A stretch of 64,000 nt of DNA from Rhodocyclus tenuis (GCF_014197755.1 NZ_JACIGE010000016.1:19937-83936), one strand, 5' to 3'. Positions 28,278-39,380 are shown, counted from the first letter of the stretch. Notes: generated from the letters alone by a model not told the origin. Numbers and translations: made by a program.

Positions 28278-30170
28278 ATGAGCACGATCAAGGAGTTTCA
28301 CCGACAGTCCATCGATCAGCCCGACGTTTTCTGGGCCGAGCAGGCCAAGCTGATCGACTGGGAGACGCCCTACGAAAAGACGCTCGATTTCTCGCGTCCG
28401 CCTTTCGCCAAGTGGTTTGTCGGCGGTCGTACCAATCTCTGTTTCAACGCGGTTGACCGGCACGCTGCCAAGCGTCCCGACGCGCGCGCGCTGGTCTATA
28501 TCTCGACCGAGACCAACGAAGAGAAGAGCTATTCCTACGCCGAGTTGAAGCGCGAAGTCGAGCGCACGGCGGCGATCATGCAGAGTCTCGGCGTTGGCCG
28601 TGGTGACCGCGTTCTCATCTACATGCCGATGATCGCCGAAGCGGCGTTCGCCATGCTCGCCTGTGCGCGTATCGGCGCGATCCACTCGGTGGTGTTCGGT
28701 GGCTTCGCTTCCGGTTCGCTGGCAACCCGCATTGACGATGCGACGCCGAAGCTGATCGTTTCGTCCGACGCCGGCATGCGCGGCGGCAAGGCGGTTCCCT
28801 ACAAGCATCTGCTCGACGAAGCGATCAATCTCGCCGGGCACAGGCCGGCGCACGTGCTGATGGTCAACCGTGGCCTCGATCCGGCGTTCAATCGCGTCGA
28901 GGGCCGCGACGTCGACTACGCGACGCTGCGTCAGCAGTTCCTCGACGCCGAAGTGCCGGTGACCTGGCTCGAATCGTCCGAGCCGTCGTACATCCTGTAC
29001 ACCTCGGGTACCACCGGCAAGCCGAAGGGCGTGCAGCGCGACACCGGCGGCTACTGCGTCGCACTGGCGTCGACGATGAAGCACATCTACTGCGGTGGCG
29101 AGGGCGAGACGATGTTCTCGACCTCCGACATCGGCTGGGTCGTCGGCCACTCGTACATCATCTACGCGCCGCTGATCGCCGGCATGACGACGATCATGTA
29201 CGAAGGCACGCCGCTGCGCCCGGACGCCGGCATCTGGTGGAAAATCGTCGAGGACTACAAGGTCAACGTCATGTTCTCGGCGCCGACTGCTGCGCGCGTG
29301 CTGAAGAAGCAGGACCCGGCGTTCATGCACAAGTACGACCTGTCCTCGCTCAAGCACCTGTTCCTCGCCGGCGAGCCGCTCGACCAGCCGACGCACGAGT
29401 GGATCATGGGCGAACTGAACCTACCGGTGATCGACAACTACTGGCAGACCGAAACCGGCTGGCCGATCCTGGCTGCCATGCCCGGCGTCGAGCAGACCAA
29501 GATCAAGTACGGCACGCCGAGCTTCCCGGTCTATGGCTACAACCTGAAGATCTTCCGCGAGGACGGCTCCGAGTGCGACGCCAACGAAAAGGGCATCGTC
29601 GGCATCGTTCCGCCGCTGCCGCCAGGTTGCCTGTCGACGGTGTGGGGTGACGATGATCGCTTCGTATCGACCTACTTCTCGCTGTTCCGCGAGCCGCTGG
29701 TGTATTCGTCCTTCGACTGGGGCATCCGTGACGATGAGGGCTATCACTTCATCCTCGGCCGTACCGACGACGTGATCAACGTTGCCGGCCATCGCCTTGG
29801 CACGCGCGAGATCGAGGAGGCGGTGCAGGGGCACTCGGCGATCGCCGAAGTGGCGGTGGTCGGTGTTGCCGACCCGCTCAAGGGGCAGATGCCGATGGCT
29901 TTCGCGGTGGTCAAGGACGCCAGCCGCGTCGCCACGGCCGAGCAGCGTCTGGCGCTGGAGAAGGAAGTCTTCAAGAAGGTCGACGAAAGCCTCGGCGCCA
30001 TCGCCCGGCCGAGTCGCGTGCACTTCGTGACCGTACTGCCGAAGACGCGTTCCGGCAAGCTGCTGCGTCGTTCTATCCAGGCGCTCGCCGAAGGTCGCGA
30101 TCCCGGCGATCTGACGACGATCGAAGACCCGGCAGCGCTCGAGCAGCTGAAGCAGGCGCTCGGCGTCTGA
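28278..30170 (+). CDS. prpE: Propionate--CoA ligase
   Basis: This acyl-CoA synthetase of 630 residues of the ANL family activates propionate to propionyl-CoA through an adenylate. It has the P-loop TSGTTGKPKG (242-251), WWKIVEDYKVNVMFSAPTA, DNYWQTETGWP, and near the end PKTRSGKLLRR with the catalytic lysine. The block DAGMRGGKAVPYK is typical of PrpE rather than acetyl-CoA synthetase. AAAAGGAG at 28266-28273 precedes the ATG. No prpBCD genes adjoin it. A very strong bidirectional terminator follows. Confidence 0.93.
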   Translation: MSTIKEFHRQSIDQPDVFWAEQAKLIDWETPYEKTLDFSRPPFAKWFVGGRTNLCFNAVDRHAAKRPDARALVYISTETNEEKSYSYAELKREVERTAAIMQSLGVGRGDRVLIYMPMIAEAAFAMLACARIGAIHSVVFGGFASGSLATRIDDATPKLIVSSDAGMRGGKAVPYKHLLDEAINLAGHRPAHVLMVNRGLDPAFNRVEGRDVDYATLRQQFLDAEVPVTWLESSEPSYILYTSGTTGKPKGVQRDTGGYCVALASTMKHIYCGGEGETMFSTSDIGWVVGHSYIIYAPLIAGMTTIMYEGTPLRPDAGIWWKIVEDYKVNVMFSAPTAARVLKKQDPAFMHKYDLSSLKHLFLAGEPLDQPTHEWIMGELNLPVIDNYWQTETGWPILAAMPGVEQTKIKYGTPSFPVYGYNLKIFREDGSECDANEKGIVGIVPPLPPGCLSTVWGDDDRFVSTYFSLFREPLVYSSFDWGIRDDEGYHFILGRTDDVINVAGHRLGTREIEEAVQGHSAIAEVAVVGVADPLKGQMPMAFAVVKDASRVATAEQRLALEKEVFKKVDESLGAIARPSRVHFVTVLPKTRSGKLLRRSIQALAEGRDPGDLTTIEDPAALEQLKQALGV

Positions 30171-30216
30171 GTCAACGCCGCCGGCCGCTCATCGCGGTCG
30201 GCGCAAGTATCCTGAA

Positions 30217-30250
30217 CAATGAAATCGGCCCCGCGGGGCCGATTTCATTG
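30217..30250. terminator. 34-base perfect palindrome, bidirectional terminator
   Basis: CAATGAAATCGGCCCCG is followed directly by its exact reverse complement (30217-30233 and 30234-30250). It lies between convergent prpE and menD and contains the menD stop codon (30245-30247), so menD is translated into the stem. GC-rich centre with flanking A/T segments suits termination in both directions, although the T-runs are short. Confidence 0.8.
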
Positions 30251-32068
30251 GTGCTGTTCCCACCATGCACGATGCCGGGCAACGCTGTGTTCGCGGTCGA
30301 TCACCGCTTCGATCAGGCAGGGATCGCCGCGCTCGATCGCGGCAAGGCCCAGTTCGAGGGCGGCTGCGAAAGCGCTGCGCGTTGCCGCGCGCTGATAGCC
30401 GATTCCCCAGGTGGCCGCCATATGCGCGAAATCGGCGTCCGCCGGCGTCAGCCAGCCGCGGGCGAACTCGGGCAGGGCCGCAGCCGGCAGGTACTCGAAA
30501 ATGCCGCCGCCGCCGTTGTTGATGACCACGACCAGCAGCGGCCGGCCGCGCGCCAGTGCCAGACCGCCGATGTCGTGCGTGCACGTGAGGTCGCCGACCA
30601 GCGCCAGCGTCGGCCCGGCGGCGGCGATGCCGGCAGCGGTCGACATGTTGCCGTCGATGCCGCTGGCGCCGCGGTTGGCAAAGAACGCGAGCGGCTTGCT
30701 GCCGCCGCCGGAAAAACTGTCGAGGTCGCGGATCGCCATCGAGGCGCCGCAAAAGACGCGGAAGCCGGCCGGCAGGCGCGCGAGCAACGCCGGAATCAGT
30801 ACGCCTTCCCAGAAGTCGGCGTCGCTGCCGGGGAGTCGATCTGCTTCGTCGGTGAGCGCTGCAGCAGAATCCGGAGCAGCCAGTTTGGCGGCGAGCGCTT
30901 CGGCTGCAGCCTCGGCGCGGACAAAGGATTGGCGCCATGCCGCCGCTGCCGGTGCGTTCACGGCCTGCGTCAGCGCTGCGATGATGTGCAGCGCGTCACC
31001 GTGCAGGACGCGTGTCGCCACGTGCTGCGGATCGTTCCAGCGGCCCGGCGGCGCGATGACGATCTGCTCGGCGGCAGCGCAGCCGCTCAGCCACTGCTGC
31101 AGCTGTCGCGTCACCGGAAAATCGCCGCAGCGCATTACCCAGTCGGGGCGTGCGCTGGCGACGAAGCTGCTGTCGCGCAGGAAGGACTCCTGGCGGACGC
31201 AAAGCTGACTGCGCTCAAGCGCCGCGAAGCGCAATCCGGACAGCGGCTCGGCGAAGAGCGGGCAGTCGAGTGCTGCGGCGAGGGCGAGCAACGCCTCGGC
31301 GAACGCCGGCGGGAAGGCACCGCCGCCGCAGACGATGACGCCGCGCCGTCCGGACAGCGAGGCGGCGGTGGCGGCGATTGCCGCCGGGTCGGGCAGGCAG
31401 GTCCAGCCGGGCGCGTAGGTGTCGGCGGAAAAAGCTTCGGAGAAGGCGGCGGCCGGCGAGGGCAAGGGCAGTTCCGCCGCCTGCGGCCACTCGCGCGGAT
31501 CCGCCGCGGGCAACAGCGGCTCGCGGAAAGGCAGGTTGAGGTGCACCGGCCCCGGCTGCGGCGCCAGGCTCTCGGCGACGGCGCGCGCGGCCAGTCGCTG
31601 CAGCCAGCCGCTGGCGAAACCCGCCTGCGGTGCTTCCAGCGCGTGGCTGGCGCGTACATGACTGCCGAACAGGCGCAACTGGTCGATCGTCTGGTTGGCG
31701 CCCCAGCCGTGCAATTCGGCGGGACGGTCGGCCGAGAGCAGCAGCAGCGGCGTGCCGCCCTGGGCGGCTTCGATCACCGCCGGATACCAGTTGGCCGGCG
31801 CCGAACCCGAGGTGCACAGCAGCGCCACCGGCCGGCCGCTCGCCTTGGCGCGGCCGAGCGCGAAGAAAGCGGCGCAGCGCTCGTCGATGGCGACCGTGCA
31901 GTTGATCGCCGGCTGCCGCAGGAAAGCCAGCGCCAGCGGCGTCGAGCGCGAACCGGGCGAGATCACCGCGTCGCGGACGCCAGCGGCGGCCAGCGCATCG
32001 ACCAGCGTCTGCGCAAAATGCAGATTGACGAGGCCATGATCGGTGGCGGGAGTGGCGCTGAGGCTCAT
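30245..32068 (-). CDS. menD: 2-succinyl-5-enolpyruvyl-6-hydroxy-3-cyclohexene-1-carboxylate synthase
   Basis: This thiamine-diphosphate enzyme of 607 residues joins isochorismate and 2-oxoglutarate in menaquinone synthesis. Features: the N-terminal VISPGSRSTPLALAF and TSGSAPANWYPAVIEA blocks, LLLLSADRPAEL, GASGIDGNMSTAAG, and the ThDP motif GDLTCTHDIGGL...NNGGGGIFEYLP. ATG 32068 (MSLSATPATDHGL) overlaps the menF stop by four bases. It is the last gene of the men cluster. Confidence 0.94.
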   Translation of the reverse strand: MSLSATPATDHGLVNLHFAQTLVDALAAAGVRDAVISPGSRSTPLALAFLRQPAINCTVAIDERCAAFFALGRAKASGRPVALLCTSGSAPANWYPAVIEAAQGGTPLLLLSADRPAELHGWGANQTIDQLRLFGSHVRASHALEAPQAGFASGWLQRLAARAVAESLAPQPGPVHLNLPFREPLLPAADPREWPQAAELPLPSPAAAFSEAFSADTYAPGWTCLPDPAAIAATAASLSGRRGVIVCGGGAFPPAFAEALLALAAALDCPLFAEPLSGLRFAALERSQLCVRQESFLRDSSFVASARPDWVMRCGDFPVTRQLQQWLSGCAAAEQIVIAPPGRWNDPQHVATRVLHGDALHIIAALTQAVNAPAAAAWRQSFVRAEAAAEALAAKLAAPDSAAALTDEADRLPGSDADFWEGVLIPALLARLPAGFRVFCGASMAIRDLDSFSGGGSKPLAFFANRGASGIDGNMSTAAGIAAAGPTLALVGDLTCTHDIGGLALARGRPLLVVVINNGGGGIFEYLPAAALPEFARGWLTPADADFAHMAATWGIGYQRAATRSAFAAALELGLAAIERGDPCLIEAVIDREHSVARHRAWWEQHQ

Positions 32069-33546
32069 TGCGTTCCAGTGCGCGCTGCGCTTTCGTCCGC
32101 CGCGAGTGCCGTCGCGGGTTCGGCATGGCTGAGCGCGTCGATGGCGGCAGCGAGCTTGACTTCGGTTTCGGCGAATTCCTGCGCCGGGTCGGATCCGGCG
32201 ACGATGCCGGCGCCAGCATCGCAAGCGGCGTGGCGGCCGGCGATGCGCGCGCAGCGCAGGGCAACGACGACTTCGCCGTCACCGGTAGCGTCGATCCAGC
32301 CGACGCCGCCGCTGTACCACGCCGCGCGTCGCTCGCGACGGGCGCGCAGCCAGGCGCGTGCGGCATGCGTCGGCGTACCGCCGACGGCGGGCGTCGGATG
32401 CAGCGCGGCGATCAGCTCGAACAGTCCGACATCGTCGGTCAGCTCGCCGGTGAACACCGTGCGCAGATGCTGCAGATCGCGCAGGCGCAGCACCTCGGGC
32501 GTCTGCGATTGCGTCAGCCTGCGGCACAGCGGCGTCAATGCTGTGCGTACCGCGTCGACAACATGGCCCTGTTCGCGGCTGTTCTTGTCGTCCTCAAGGC
32601 GCAAGGACGCGGGCGCTGCAGCAGCCGCTGGCGCGGTGGTCGCGTCGCTTGTCTTTTCCGCTGCCGGGCGCGCCGCCCAGGATGTTCCGGCCAGCGCATC
32701 GGCGCGGGCGATCCCCGCGGAGAGCGCGACCAGCCGTTCCGGTGTGGCGCCGACGAAAGCGAATCCCGGCCGGCTGACGGCGTAGAGCGTACATGCCGGA
32801 TGGCGCGCGGCGAGTGCCGCGAGCACTGGCGCGATGGCGATGGCGTGTTGCGCTTCGAGGCGGACGCTGCGCGAAATGACCAGTTTCTGCAGGCGGCCGG
32901 CGGCGATGCCAGCCAGCGCGGCGCGCACCCGGGCGATGAAAGCGCGGTCGGCGAGCGGGTTTTCCTGCCGCAGCAGCTGCTGGCCGGCGCTGCGCTCGGC
33001 GCGTTTGCCGTGCCGCGAACGACCGAGCGCACTCAGCTCGTGCACCCAGCCGTCGACCGCTGCTTCGCTGTCACGGCCGCTGCAACTGAAGGTGGCGGAG
33101 AGCCGGCCGTGCCGACTGACGAGCAGTACGGCCGGAACGACCAGACGCGCGTTCGGCAGCTGTTCCTGCTCCTCGTCGTCGAAAGCGAAGCCCAGATGCG
33201 CCGCCGGCTGCAGGCCGGTGGCGTCGGCGTCGCAATGCAGCCAGTCCGCGGTGAGTCCGGCGTAGGCGGCGCGCAAGGCCGGGAAGCGATTGGGGCCGGC
33301 GCTGGCGACGATCAGCGCCTGGCCGAGCGCAAGGCGCCATTCGTCGCTTTCCGGGCGCGCCCACCAGAACGCCTGCGCCGAGGTGAAATCGGTATCGAGC
33401 CAGTCGCAGCGGCCATAGCCGAGGTCGAGCGTGATGCTGATCGCACCATGCGCCGGCACCCCGGCGAGCAGCGGCGACAGGCGTGCGTTGAGGCGACGAC
33501 GCAGTTCGCTGCGTTGCGCAACTTCAAGCAAGGGCGGCAGGCTCAT
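32065..33546 (-). CDS. menF: Isochorismate synthase
   Basis: This chorismate-utilising enzyme of 493 residues has the C-terminal catalytic core KLVISRS, FAFVGATPERLV, HLRTVFTGEL, HPTPAVGGTPTHAA and WYSGGVGWIDATGDGEVVVALR. It converts chorismate to isochorismate, the first menaquinone-specific step. A low-complexity Ala-rich insert (APAAAAAPAS) interrupts the core. ATG 33546 (MSLPPLLEVAQRSEL) overlaps the menE stop, and the stop overlaps menD. Confidence 0.92.
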   Translation of the reverse strand: MSLPPLLEVAQRSELRRRLNARLSPLLAGVPAHGAISITLDLGYGRCDWLDTDFTSAQAFWWARPESDEWRLALGQALIVASAGPNRFPALRAAYAGLTADWLHCDADATGLQPAAHLGFAFDDEEQEQLPNARLVVPAVLLVSRHGRLSATFSCSGRDSEAAVDGWVHELSALGRSRHGKRAERSAGQQLLRQENPLADRAFIARVRAALAGIAAGRLQKLVISRSVRLEAQHAIAIAPVLAALAARHPACTLYAVSRPGFAFVGATPERLVALSAGIARADALAGTSWAARPAAEKTSDATTAPAAAAAPASLRLEDDKNSREQGHVVDAVRTALTPLCRRLTQSQTPEVLRLRDLQHLRTVFTGELTDDVGLFELIAALHPTPAVGGTPTHAARAWLRARRERRAAWYSGGVGWIDATGDGEVVVALRCARIAGRHAACDAGAGIVAGSDPAQEFAETEVKLAAAIDALSHAEPATALAADESAARTGTQ

Positions 33547-34991
33547 GCGGCCTCTCCGGCCATGGCACGCAGCGCCTTGCGGTCGATCTTGTCCATGGCG
33601 TTGCGCGGCAGGCGGGCGACGCGCAGCACGCGGCGCGGACGTTGTGCCGAGGCGAGATGCTGGCGCGAAAAATCGTGGACGAAACCCGATTCGGCAGCGC
33701 CGACGAACAGCGCCACGAGCAGGTCGCCCCACACCGGATCGGGCAGCGCCGTGACGGCGACATCGTCTACGCCGGGGCAGGCGGCGAGGCGCGCCTCGAC
33801 TTCGACCGGATGCACGTTGACGCCGCCGCTGACCAGCATGTCGTCGGCGCGGCCGAGAACGACGATATTGGCGCCGTTTGCGCTGGTTTCGATCCGGCCA
33901 AGGTCGGAAGTGACGAACCAGCCGTCATGCAGGCCGAGTCCAGGCGTGAGCTCGGGGTTGAGGTAGCCGAGCATGATCTGCGGCCCGCGCAGCGCCAGCC
34001 GGCCGTCGGCCTCGACGCGGCATTCGAGGCCGTCGAGCAGGGTTCCGGCTTCGCCTTCGTGCCAGTCATCGATGTTCTCGACACGGGTCGCCGCCTGCGC
34101 TGCCGATTCGCTCATTCCCCAGCTCGGCCGCAGCGGCCAGCCGGCAGCGCGCGCGCGCGCGAACAGCGCCCGCGACAGCGCGGCACCGCCGACCAGGGCA
34201 TGGCGCAGGCGCGCTGGCGGCGCTGCGTCGGCGACGTCGAGCAGGCGCGCCAGCATCGCCGGCGTCAGCGAGACGTGGCTGACATCGCCGCTGGCGATCT
34301 CGTGCCAGACGGCGAGGGCATCGAAGCGTTCGTGCAGCGAAATGGCCGCGCCGGCATGCAGGCAGCGGTGAATGATCGAGATGCCGCCGATGTGATTGAG
34401 CGGCAGGCAGGCGAGCCAGACGTCGCCTTGCCCGAGTGGCAGCCGCTGCCTGGCCGCATGCGCGGCAGCGGCAAGACTGGCGGCCGAGAGCATGACCGCT
34501 TTCGGTGTTCCCTCGCTGCCGCTGGTGGCGATCACCAATGCGGGTTTTTCGTGCTCGGCCGACGCCGCGTGCTCGGCCGACGCCGCGTGCTCGCGCAAGG
34601 CGGCAGCGTGGGCGCTGGCGTCAGCGACGCCGTCGGCGAGGGCGGCGGCGGAGAAGTCGCCCTCGCCGGCGGGCAGCGATGCCTGGCGCAAGCGTTTTCC
34701 GCCAAGCGCCAGCAAGGCCGGCAAGCGCGTTGTCGCGCTGGCCGGGTCGAGCGGTGCCAGAGCGATGCCGGCCAGCGCGCACGCCAGCGTCGCGCGCAGT
34801 AACTCGTCGGTGCCAGCTGCGATGGCGGCGATGTCGCCGGCGGCGAAACCCTGCGCCCGCAGTGAGGCCGCGTCGCTGGCAGCCTGCGCCGCCACTTCGG
34901 CGCACGAACGCGTGCCTTGCGCGCTGCGCAGCAACTCCGCGTCGGGCTGCGTGCGGGCGAGTTCGGCGAGGATGTCGGCGAGGGCGTGCAT
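33543..34991 (-). CDS. menE: o-Succinylbenzoate--CoA ligase
   Basis: This ANL-family adenylating enzyme of 482 residues has the P-loop VIATSGSEGTPKAVML, PSWGMSESAAQ, GWFVTSDLGRI and the C-terminal NAMDKIDRKALR with the catalytic lysine. It activates o-succinylbenzoate for MenB. The start is uncertain: ATG 34991 (MHALADILAEL) fits family length, while ATG 35027 would add 12 residues. A short in-frame duplication (HAASAE twice) lies just before the P-loop. It is 163 bases after menC, possibly with its own promoter. Confidence 0.88.
   Translation of the reverse strand: MHALADILAELARTQPDAELLRSAQGTRSCAEVAAQAASDAASLRAQGFAAGDIAAIAAGTDELLRATLACALAGIALAPLDPASATTRLPALLALGGKRLRQASLPAGEGDFSAAALADGVADASAHAAALREHAASAEHAASAEHEKPALVIATSGSEGTPKAVMLSAASLAAAAHAARQRLPLGQGDVWLACLPLNHIGGISIIHRCLHAGAAISLHERFDALAVWHEIASGDVSHVSLTPAMLARLLDVADAAPPARLRHALVGGAALSRALFARARAAGWPLRPSWGMSESAAQAATRVENIDDWHEGEAGTLLDGLECRVEADGRLALRGPQIMLGYLNPELTPGLGLHDGWFVTSDLGRIETSANGANIVVLGRADDMLVSGGVNVHPVEVEARLAACPGVDDVAVTALPDPVWGDLLVALFVGAAESGFVHDFSRQHLASAQRPRRVLRVARLPRNAMDKIDRKALRAMAGEAA
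34551..34593. repeat. 18-base tandem duplication inside menE
   Basis: GTGCTCGGCCGACGCCGC occurs at 34551-34568 and again exactly at 34569-34586, followed by a third partial copy GTGCTCG. It adds six residues per unit (HAASAE) in a linker of MenE without changing the frame. Confidence 0.95.
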
Positions 34992-35109
34992 CGGTGCGAG
35001 TTGTACCTGTGGGCGTGCGGATGACATGAAAAGCGGAAAAGCCCGTACGCTGGATTGACGCAGCGAACGGAAGACTGAGCGAAGCGCGCGAGCGTAAGCA
35101 AAGAGCGGA

Positions 35110-35115
35110 ATTATA
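35110..35115 (-). promoter_or_regulatory. Consensus -10 (TATAAT) upstream of menE
   Basis: On the minus strand a perfect TATAAT lies in the gap between menC and menE, about 120 bases before the chosen menE start. No good -35 is visible at 16-18 bases, so this is only a possible internal promoter for menE-menF-menD. Confidence 0.35.
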
Positions 35116-35154
35116 ACCAGCCAGACGCCACGGTCTCCGGTCGCAGCTGCTTGT

Positions 35155-36306
35155 TCAGGCGAAGAATGTGTCCAGCGGCTGAAAGCCGAGGCCATGCGCG
35201 GCGGGTAGAAACAGCCTGCCCTCGGCGAGTACTGGCGCCGCGCCGGTGTCACTGGCCAGCCAGGGCGAGGTGGCGAGGCCGTGCGTCAGCGCTGCGCTGC
35301 CACGGGTGCGGCGCTCGGCGTCGATAACGGCCGCCAGCTGGGCCACGGCGAGGACGCCGCAGGCGCTGTCGACGCTGCTGGTGACGACGACATCCATGCC
35401 GCTGGCGGCGGCGCTGCGCGCGAGCGCGAGCGCGGGCAGCAGGCCGCTGTGGCGTGGCGGCTTGACGATCAAGCGATGTACCGGCGGTGCGGAGAAAAAA
35501 CTCTCGGCCGCGTCGGCAAGCCGTGGCCAGGACTCGTCGATGGCCAGCGGAAATGTCGCCCTGTCCTGCAAGCGACGCAAGGTGGCGAGGAAGGCTGCTT
35601 GGTCGGCAGAGTCCGCCAGCGGCTCTTCCAGACTGTCGATCGGCATTCCGGCGCAGGCTTCGATGAATTGTTCCGCGCAGCACTCGTCCCACGCGCCGTT
35701 GGCGTCGAGACGCAGCCGGCAATCTGCGGGCAGAAGGGCGGCAAGGCTGCGCAGGCGAGAGGCTTCCGCGGTGGCGGCGGCGACGCCGACCTTCAGCTTG
35801 AATACGCGATAACCCTTAGTGATGGCATCACTGATGCCGGCGGCGAGTGCCGTGTCGGAGAGGTGCGCCAGTGCGCCGAGCGTGGCATTGACGGCGACGC
35901 TGTCGGTCAGTTCGGGCGCGGGGCGACTCGCACAATTTCGCGCCAGCCAGCCGCGCAGCGACAAGCCGGCGGCTTGCGCCAGCAGGTCAAGCAATGCGCA
36001 CTCGACGGCTGCGCAAGCTGCCGGCGCCTGCGCGGCGAGTGGCGTCTGCTGCAGGCCGGCAAGCGCGTCTGCGAGCGATTGAGCGGGCAGCTGCTCGCGC
36101 CAGCGCTCAAGCGCCTGTCCCGCGACGGCACTCGATTCGCCGACCAGCCCCGGCAGCGGCGCGCAATCGCCGAAGCCGCTGCGCCCGTCTTCGCTGTCGA
36201 TGCGCAGCAGCCAGCCTTCACGCGCAGTAAAACCTCCGAGCGCGCTGGTCCACGCGGCGACCAGCGGCAGCCGGTAGGCCTGCAGGCGGACGGCGGCGAT
36301 GCGCAC
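35155..36306 (-). CDS. menC: o-Succinylbenzoate synthase
   Basis: This enolase-superfamily enzyme of 383 residues has KLKVG with the catalytic lysine (near residue 172), the metal ligands in LDANGAW, SLEEP and IDES, and the second lysine in LIVKPPRHSG. It dehydrates SHCHC to o-succinylbenzoate. It starts two bases after menB ends on the same strand, so both are cotranscribed. Confidence 0.9.
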   Translation of the reverse strand: MRIAAVRLQAYRLPLVAAWTSALGGFTAREGWLLRIDSEDGRSGFGDCAPLPGLVGESSAVAGQALERWREQLPAQSLADALAGLQQTPLAAQAPAACAAVECALLDLLAQAAGLSLRGWLARNCASRPAPELTDSVAVNATLGALAHLSDTALAAGISDAITKGYRVFKLKVGVAAATAEASRLRSLAALLPADCRLRLDANGAWDECCAEQFIEACAGMPIDSLEEPLADSADQAAFLATLRRLQDRATFPLAIDESWPRLADAAESFFSAPPVHRLIVKPPRHSGLLPALALARSAAASGMDVVVTSSVDSACGVLAVAQLAAVIDAERRTRGSAALTHGLATSPWLASDTGAAPVLAEGRLFLPAAHGLGFQPLDTFFA

Positions 36307-36308
36307 GC

Positions 36309-37157
36309 CTAGGGCCGGCGGCGGTACTTGGCGAAGTCGGGCGCGCGCTTTTCCAGCCAGGCGTTACGGCCTTCGAGCCCTTCCTCGCTCATGTAGAAAA
36401 GCCCGGTGGCGTTGCCGGCAAGTTCCTGGATGCCGGCCAGACCGTCGGTGTCGGCGTTGAAACCGGCCTTGATCATGCGCAGCGCCATCGGCGACAGGCG
36501 CAGCATGTCCTGACACCAGCGCACGGTTTCTTCTTCCAGTTCGGCGAGCGGCACGACGGTGTTAACCAGCCCCATGTCGAGCGCCTGCTTGGCGTCGTAC
36601 TGGCGGCAGAGCAGCCAGATTTCCTTGGCTTTCTTCATGCCGATGGTGCGCGCCAGCAGGCCGGCGCCGAGACCGGCGTCGAAGCTGCCGACACGCGGGC
36701 CGGTCTGGCCGAAGCGCGCGTTGTCGGCGGCGATCGACAGATCGCAGACGAGGTGCAGCACGTGGCCGCCGCCGATGGCGTAGCCGGCAATCATCGCCAC
36801 CACGGGTTTCGGACAGCGGCGGATCTGCATCTGCAGGTCGAGCACGTTGAGATGCGGCGTGCCGTCCTCGTCGTGGTAGCCGCCATCGTCGCCGCGCACC
36901 GTCTGGTCGCCGCCCGAGCAGAAGGCTTCGTGGCCGGCGCCGGTGAGGACGATGACGCCGACCTCGCGGTCGAATTGCGCGCGGTGCATGGCGTCGATCA
37001 GCTGGCTGACCGTCTCCGGGCGGAAGGCGTTGCGCTTGTGCGGCCGGTTGATGGCGATACGGGCGATGCCGTCGGCGAAGTCGTAGGTAATGTCGGAGTA
37101 GCTGGCGCGCGGCTGCCAGGCGAGCGCGGCGCGGATCGGATTGCTCATGTTGGTCAT
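36309..37157 (-). CDS. menB: 1,4-Dihydroxy-2-naphthoyl-CoA synthase
   Basis: This crotonase-family enzyme of 282 residues closes the naphthoquinone ring. The blocks [46 protein letters not shown] and the C-terminal [13 protein letters not shown] are diagnostic for MenB rather than ordinary enoyl-CoA hydratase. ATG 37157 ([12 protein letters not shown]) has GAAAG upstream; ATG 37148 is an alternative. It is the first gene of menB-C-E-F-D. menA, menH and ubiE/menG are not in the window. Confidence 0.94.
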   Translation of the reverse strand: MTNMSNPIRAALAWQPRASYSDITYDFADGIARIAINRPHKRNAFRPETVSQLIDAMHRAQFDREVGVIVLTGAGHEAFCSGGDQTVRGDDGGYHDEDGTPHLNVLDLQMQIRRCPKPVVAMIAGYAIGGGHVLHLVCDLSIAADNARFGQTGPRVGSFDAGLGAGLLARTIGMKKAKEIWLLCRQYDAKQALDMGLVNTVVPLAELEEETVRWCQDMLRLSPMALRMIKAGFNADTDGLAGIQELAGNATGLFYMSEEGLEGRNAWLEKRAPDFAKYRRRP

Positions 37158-37228
37158 GTTTCTTTCACAAAGCGGCGGTAAAAGCGTGCTGTCGCGAGGC
37201 AGGCCGCGCGGCAACACGAGGCGCGTGC

Positions 37229-37257
37229 AGATTACCGGCTGCGCCGCACCTTGCCAA
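37229..37257 (-). promoter_or_regulatory. Sigma-70-like promoter of the men cluster
   Basis: On the minus strand, -35 TTGGCA (37252-37257), a 17-base spacer, -10 TAATCT (37229-37234), about 70 bases before menB. It shares the 225-base divergent region with typA. Confidence 0.5.
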
Positions 37258-37345
37258 GGCAGGGGCTTGATGCGGGCGGCTGCGCAAGCGGACGGCCGGA
37301 GCTGCGGCAAGCCGATCTTCGTGCGCGACGGCGGTGCTCTGTCTG

Positions 37346-37354
37346 TGGTAGAAT
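37346..37354 (+). promoter_or_regulatory. Extended -10 promoter of typA
   Basis: TGG followed by TAGAAT (37349-37354) gives the extended -10 pattern TGnTAnAAT. No matching -35 lies at the normal distance, which is typical for this promoter class. It stands 28 bases before the typA ATG. Confidence 0.5.
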
Positions 37355-37382
37355 CTGCGCCCTTTTTCAAGGTCTTGCCTAC

Positions 37383-39221
<1,839 letters not shown>

Positions 39222-39273
39222 GCGGCAACGGGGGGCCGCGTCTTCGGCCCTCGCTCTGCTTCGTTTGCAGTGG

Positions 39274-39293
39274 AGAGGCGCTTCGGCGCCTCT
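39274..39293 (+). terminator. Probable terminator of typA
   Basis: AGAGGCGC, tetraloop TTCG, GCGCCTCT: an 8-bp stem closed by a stable UUCG loop. The downstream T content is low (TCGCGTTTCTGG), so termination may be partial. Confidence 0.55.
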
Positions 39294-39350
39294 TCGCGTT
39301 TCTGGCCTTTCCTGGTATCTGGCCTGGCCAGGCCAGCTAGCGGCGAGCCA

Positions 39351-39380
39351 GGGAAAACCGGGGAAAAGCCGGGAAAACCC
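39351..39380. repeat. Three 10-base tandem repeats
   Basis: GGGAAAACCG, GGGAAAAGCC and GGGAAAACCC stand head to tail, varying only in the last three positions. No coding role. Function unknown. Confidence 0.85.

Noticed and set aside
30248..32785. 845-codon open frame on the plus strand opposite menD and menF
   Set aside because: Antisense shadow; low-complexity Arg/Ala/Gly composition and no recognisable domain.
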